A DNA stretch of 64,000 bases, from positions 323,877 to 387,876 of the forward strand of contig QAOA01005839.1 in assembly GCA_003255065.1 (NCBI GenBank). Reading direction: 5' to 3'. The notes beneath the pieces were generated by a model, which ran no database searches, was not told where the DNA came from, and worked only from the letters and a program-made list of their open reading frames with translations. Position numbers and translations under genes: made by a program. Source of the DNA: Cercis canadensis (lineage: Eukaryota; Streptophyta; Magnoliopsida; Fabales; Fabaceae). This document shows positions 60,345-64,000 of this stretch, piece after piece; position 1 is the stretch's first letter, and every line of letters begins with the position of its first letter.

Positions 60345-61185
60345 TACTTACCTTTTTAAATAGAATCCAAATACATATGGTCTTACTTAATCTTTTGCTG
60401 TCTAATTCAAATTTTATTTATATAGACAGCTTGTGAAATTATTGTTCACAGTATTTGAATATTTATCATTTTTCTTCATCCAACAGACCCGTAAAAACGA
60501 GCAAGTGATGAGTAATCAAGTCGAGCGCATAGTCTTACCTAATTTTTATATACAATCCAAATACATATGGTCTTATCTAATTTTTCTCTGTCTAATTCAA
60601 ACTCTACAATGTAGACAACTTGTGAAATTATTGTTTGCAATATTTCCATATTTATTATTTTTCTTCATCCAACATACCTGTAAAAACGAGAAAGTGATGA
60701 GTAATCCAACGCGTAGTCTTCCCTAATTTTTAAATACAATCCAAGAACCTATGGTCTTATCTAATTTGTCTATGTCTAATTCAAAATCTACTATATAGAC
60801 AGCTTGTGAAATTATTGTTTACAATATTTGCATATTTATCGTTTTTCTTCATCCAAATACGTATGGTCTTACCTAATTTTTCTTTGTCTAATTCAAATTC
60901 TACTCTATAGATAGCTTGTGAAATTATTGTTTACAATATTTACATATTTATCATTTTTCTTCATCCAACATACACGTAAAAACTAGGAAGTTATGAGTAA
61001 TCCAGCGCATAGTTGTACATAATTTTAAATACAATCTAAATACATATGGTCTTACCCAATTTTTCTCTGTCTAATTCAAATTTTACTATATGTCAGCTTG
61101 TGAAATTTTTGTTTACAATATTTGCATATTTATCATTTTTCTTCATCCAACGTACCCATAAAAATGAGGAAGTGATGAGTCACTT
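60345..61185. repeat. Tandem array of five ~185-bp units
   Basis: The marker CAAATACATATGGTCTTA, in slightly varied form, recurs near 60368, 60558, 60742, 60854 and 61037. Spacings are about 190, 184, 112 and 183 bp; the fourth unit follows a shortened third one. Each unit continues with CTGTCTAATTCAAA, AGCTTGTGAAATTATTGTT, ATTTTTCTTCATCCAA and GTAAAAACGAG. The array lies upstream of the TCP gene and is non-coding. Divergence between copies is moderate. Confidence 0.85.
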
Positions 61186-62103
61186 GTTTAAATTCTAACT
61201 TCTTCAAAAGGTGAATTTTCTAAGATCAAAAGGTTAGAAATTTCTCTGTTAATTCTTCAACAACCTAAATGTTTTATGAGCTAAAGCTCTTCGGTAAATG
61301 GCTTACTTTCCACTAAATTACGAAGACAAATCAACCGCATTTATCATGTATTATTTTTGTCATTTGCTACTATACAAGAGAATAGTATCCTCGTGTAATC
61401 TCATTGCAAAAGTTTTTACAATATTAAAAGGGAAAGGTCAAATTGACACTTGAGGACAGCCACGTCCCACAATGATTTTGAACAACAATTTGCATTTTCC
61501 TTTGACCTTGAATGGGTGAATCCAACAAAGATTCCAAATCCAATTTTGTCAAAGCAGAAGGAATATCATAATCATAATACATAGTCGCTCTTAAAATTCT
61601 TTTCTATTCTCGCAGTTATAGTTTCTGTGGGCCAAAAAGGAAAAAAGAACTCAAAATAGGTAACTCTTAGTATGAGCCCTTAGATTTGAATTTATCTACT
61701 TGGCACTCATTTGAGTCCACGCTAACATGAGTGCCGACCCTGCTGCCAAGTGGAGTGGAGGGAACCTCATCCCTATTAGCCACTCACAAATATTAACATT
61801 GTATACCATTTTTTTGCCCTTTTGCTGAACACCTACATAGTATACCATGCTGTTCTCTATACACAATCACATTCACATTCACGTTGTCTGAAAAATGAGA
61901 GGCACATCTATTTCCTTTGGACAAGACAAAAACCCAGGCACATCTATTCATGTGACAGTGATGATCTCTAACTCGAGATGTGGGAGCTAGGATAGATAAG
62001 TTAAACAAACAGTATTCATTTGACATTCTTCTTTTCAGTTTGGCTAGCAAAAGAAAGCTCCTCCACAGTTCACAAAAATATTATTGTATCATGGCTCTCC
62101 ATC
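61186..62103. other. Spacer and probable 3' flank of PIG-A
   Basis: No coding sequence. On the minus strand the part near 62103 should contain the PIG-A 3' UTR. No clear polyadenylation signal was singled out. Confidence 0.45.
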
Positions 62104-63502
62104 TTATTGAGTTTTCTGCAACACATCTTCATCGTTGTTTTCAGAAAGAATCACATCTGGCACCACCTCAATATCATCTGCAGGCTAATAAAATACACAA
62201 GGGAGGTGATACCACTCCCAAAACATGATTCAAATGAAAAATTCAAACACATACAAGAGCACCATCTTACCTGCCATAGCTCCAATAGATGCCATAACAA
62301 AAACCCAACGATCATAGCCAAACAAAAGAGCTTCCCTGCCCAGGCTCCACATGAGAGGTATCTAATAAAGAAATTAGACTATCAGCACTCCTAGAAATTG
62401 CCACCGAAATATATTTTAGTTTACATAATTCCTTACAGCGAGTATACTATAATATTAAGCTGACATTGATCTTCCAGTGAAGTATAAAATCTACAACTGA
62501 AAATCAGACAACCATCTTCCTAAATCGTATATTGATTTTAATTCCAAACTAGATATTCAAGCATATCCAGCAAAAGAATCCTCACAATTGTGGAATTGCG
62601 ATTAAAAGATACCAAAGTATATTGCATTGCGAATCTGCTTATGTATTTGGCAAATAGATGTTTAGAGTGTACCGTGAGAGACGTTGTAGTAGATTTTGAC
62701 TGGAGCACTTCAAAGCACAATCATATACAATTTCGGTCCTTTTGGCAACATCATGCCAGTTGTAGAGCTCTGTCATCTACAGAAAATAGAGAAATAAAAT
62801 GAAACTTACTCGCCCACTGAATGCATCACAAAGTGACCGTTTAAAAATAGAAACTCACTCGATTGTGCATGACTTGTGGATCAATTTTTGGCAGCATAGA
62901 TATTGCCTTCTGGATTGCTTCCACCATATCACTGGGATCAGGTTCCGCCAAAACAATCATGTCATCCGGTAAAACCTATATGCAAGGAAGTGAAATCTAT
63001 CTGAACCACAGCTTGAAACTATTCTGAAATTGCTAGATTGGTAAGAAAATGAAATTCATAGGAGAAGTTCTCCAAGAACTACTATATTAAAGGCATGTAT
63101 TCTCATTCTGAACAGGTAAAAAAGGAATATGCATGATAGATACCTCAGGTACACCTCCAACACGTGTGCTGACTGTTAGCAACCCACAACTAGCAGCCTC
63201 TAATATGGCTATACAAAAGGCTTCTGTTAAGGAACTGCAAATAGCGCAAAAATCAGATAGGACAAAAGGTATAAAAGAAATAATGTTGGTTATAAACTTG
63301 ACATTTTAAGATTCAAAGATGGGGCAAACTTTCAAGGAAAACTGTACCTGTTTAAGAAGATATGCCCAGATATTAGAACAGATCTGACTTGTGCATGTGG
63401 CACTGCTCCCAACATTTCAACTCGATCTTGAAGAGAATGCTTTTCTCTCATTTCTTCCAACCGCACACGCTTAGGTCCATCACCTCCAATAATGAATCGA
63501 AC
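62104..63502 (-). CDS. PIGA: PIG-A, catalytic subunit of GPI-GlcNAc transferase (C-terminal part, partial)
   Basis: GT4-family glycosyltransferase that moves GlcNAc from UDP-GlcNAc to phosphatidylinositol on the ER, the first step of GPI-anchor synthesis. Six exons join in frame on the minus strand: 63502-63348, 63234-63144, 62975-62859, 62776-62673, 62361-62271 and 62184-62104 (stop TAA), giving the last 212 residues. Recognisable blocks are [58 protein letters not shown] (the EX7E-type donor-binding segment), [20 protein letters not shown] and a C-terminal membrane anchor near [20 protein letters not shown]. The tail is short and acidic. The 5' exons lie right of the window. No damage is seen. 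Confidence 0.94.
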
Positions 63503-64000
63503 CTTCAAGCATATATATAAGAAATGCATTTGAAAGTCAACAACTATCAAAGCATGCTGAATATTACAATCCATTCATGTAGCATTACATTCTTCTATGT
63601 GAACTAAAAATACCATTTTTATTGGTGTAAATGCAATAATAGAGGGACAGAGACAGAGCTCTCTGTCAACAGATAAATGTCTTACATCCCAGTGCTGACA
63701 TGTGTGTGACACCTGACTTCAAAAAATTGGGTTTTACAACAATGTTCAGGTCAACATCTAAAGCTTGTAAGAATATTCTGAAAATACAATTATTTTAGAA
63801 AATGTATGGAGCAAAGATCACCATACAGCATTAGATCGAAGGTCAAGTCTCATGTATGTCAGCCAATATACTTCATCATTAAAAGATTGCTAAATATCCC
63901 TATACTGACTTTCTAAAAATGTCTCCATGTAAGTGTGTCAATTCAATTATCTCTATTTTTATTTCTTTATTTATTTTTTATTTGTGTGTGTGTGTGGTGG
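63503..64000 (-). other. PIG-A intron to right edge
   Basis: No exon is visible upstream of 63502. The window ends in a (GT)n tract from about 63982. The next 5' exon of PIG-A should lie beyond the right edge. Confidence 0.65.

Noticed and set aside
1..64000. CRISPR arrays, rRNA genes, known microRNA precursors
   Set aside because: No regularly spaced identical repeats with unique spacers, no rRNA sequence and no familiar microRNA were seen on reading; the genome is a plant's.

Overview
This window is nuclear DNA of a flowering plant, most likely a eudicot. Its genes carry many short exons with GT..AG introns, its intergenic DNA is AT-rich, and the products include plant-specific families (R2R3-MYB, TCP, a MtN21/UMAMIT-type EamA transporter) and plant transposon types (hAT, Mutator-like, Copia, LINE, MITEs). 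There is no bacterial or organellar gene organisation. The species cannot be fixed from the sequence. Several single-N joins are flanked by near-identical direct repeats, which suggests a draft assembly of a heterozygous genome in which overlapping contig ends or alleles were laid end to end.

Layout, left to right. (1) 617-6739, minus: the N-terminal 891 codons of an importin-5/karyopherin beta-3 gene that runs off the left edge. (2) 7-10.6 kb: transposon debris, with a decayed RNase H fragment and a hAT element nested inside an older hAT-like element. (3) 11398-15921, plus: a complete eight-exon mitochondrial-type peptidyl-tRNA hydrolase, with a 5'-truncated LINE in its third intron. (4) 16-19 kb: AT-rich spacer. 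(5) 19091-20287, plus: a MYB5-type R2R3-MYB regulator. (6) 20.5-32 kb: no convincing gene; a diverged tandem array, several MITE-like hairpins and a 0.26-kb direct duplication. (7) 32.3-34.5 kb, plus: a broken L-Ala-D/L-amino acid epimerase gene followed by a stump of a receptor-like kinase gene. (8) 35886-38006, minus: a complete six-exon EamA/WAT1-type transporter. (9) 38.5-43 kb: Copia remnants, inverted repeats and AT-rich DNA. (10) 44242-48013, plus: a nine-coding-exon OTU-family deubiquitinase. (11) 49.5-57.7 kb: four successive long inverted-repeat structures. Three look like Mutator-type elements; one seems to carry a captured exon and another carries two copies of a plant mobile domain. 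(12) 59031-59591, minus: a short intronless class I TCP transcription factor with Asp at TCP-domain position 11. (13) 60.3-61.2 kb: five copies of a ~185-bp tandem repeat. (14) 62104-63502, minus: the C-terminal 212 residues of PIG-A, the catalytic subunit of GPI-GlcNAc transferase, which runs off the right edge.

The genes are independent housekeeping or regulatory loci (nuclear import, organelle translation rescue, transcription control, transport, deubiquitination, GPI-anchor synthesis) and do not form a pathway or cluster. I found no clear undescribed multi-gene system. The most unusual material is the 8-kb block of consecutive foldback elements, the Asp-11 TCP protein and the epimerase/kinase pseudogene pair.
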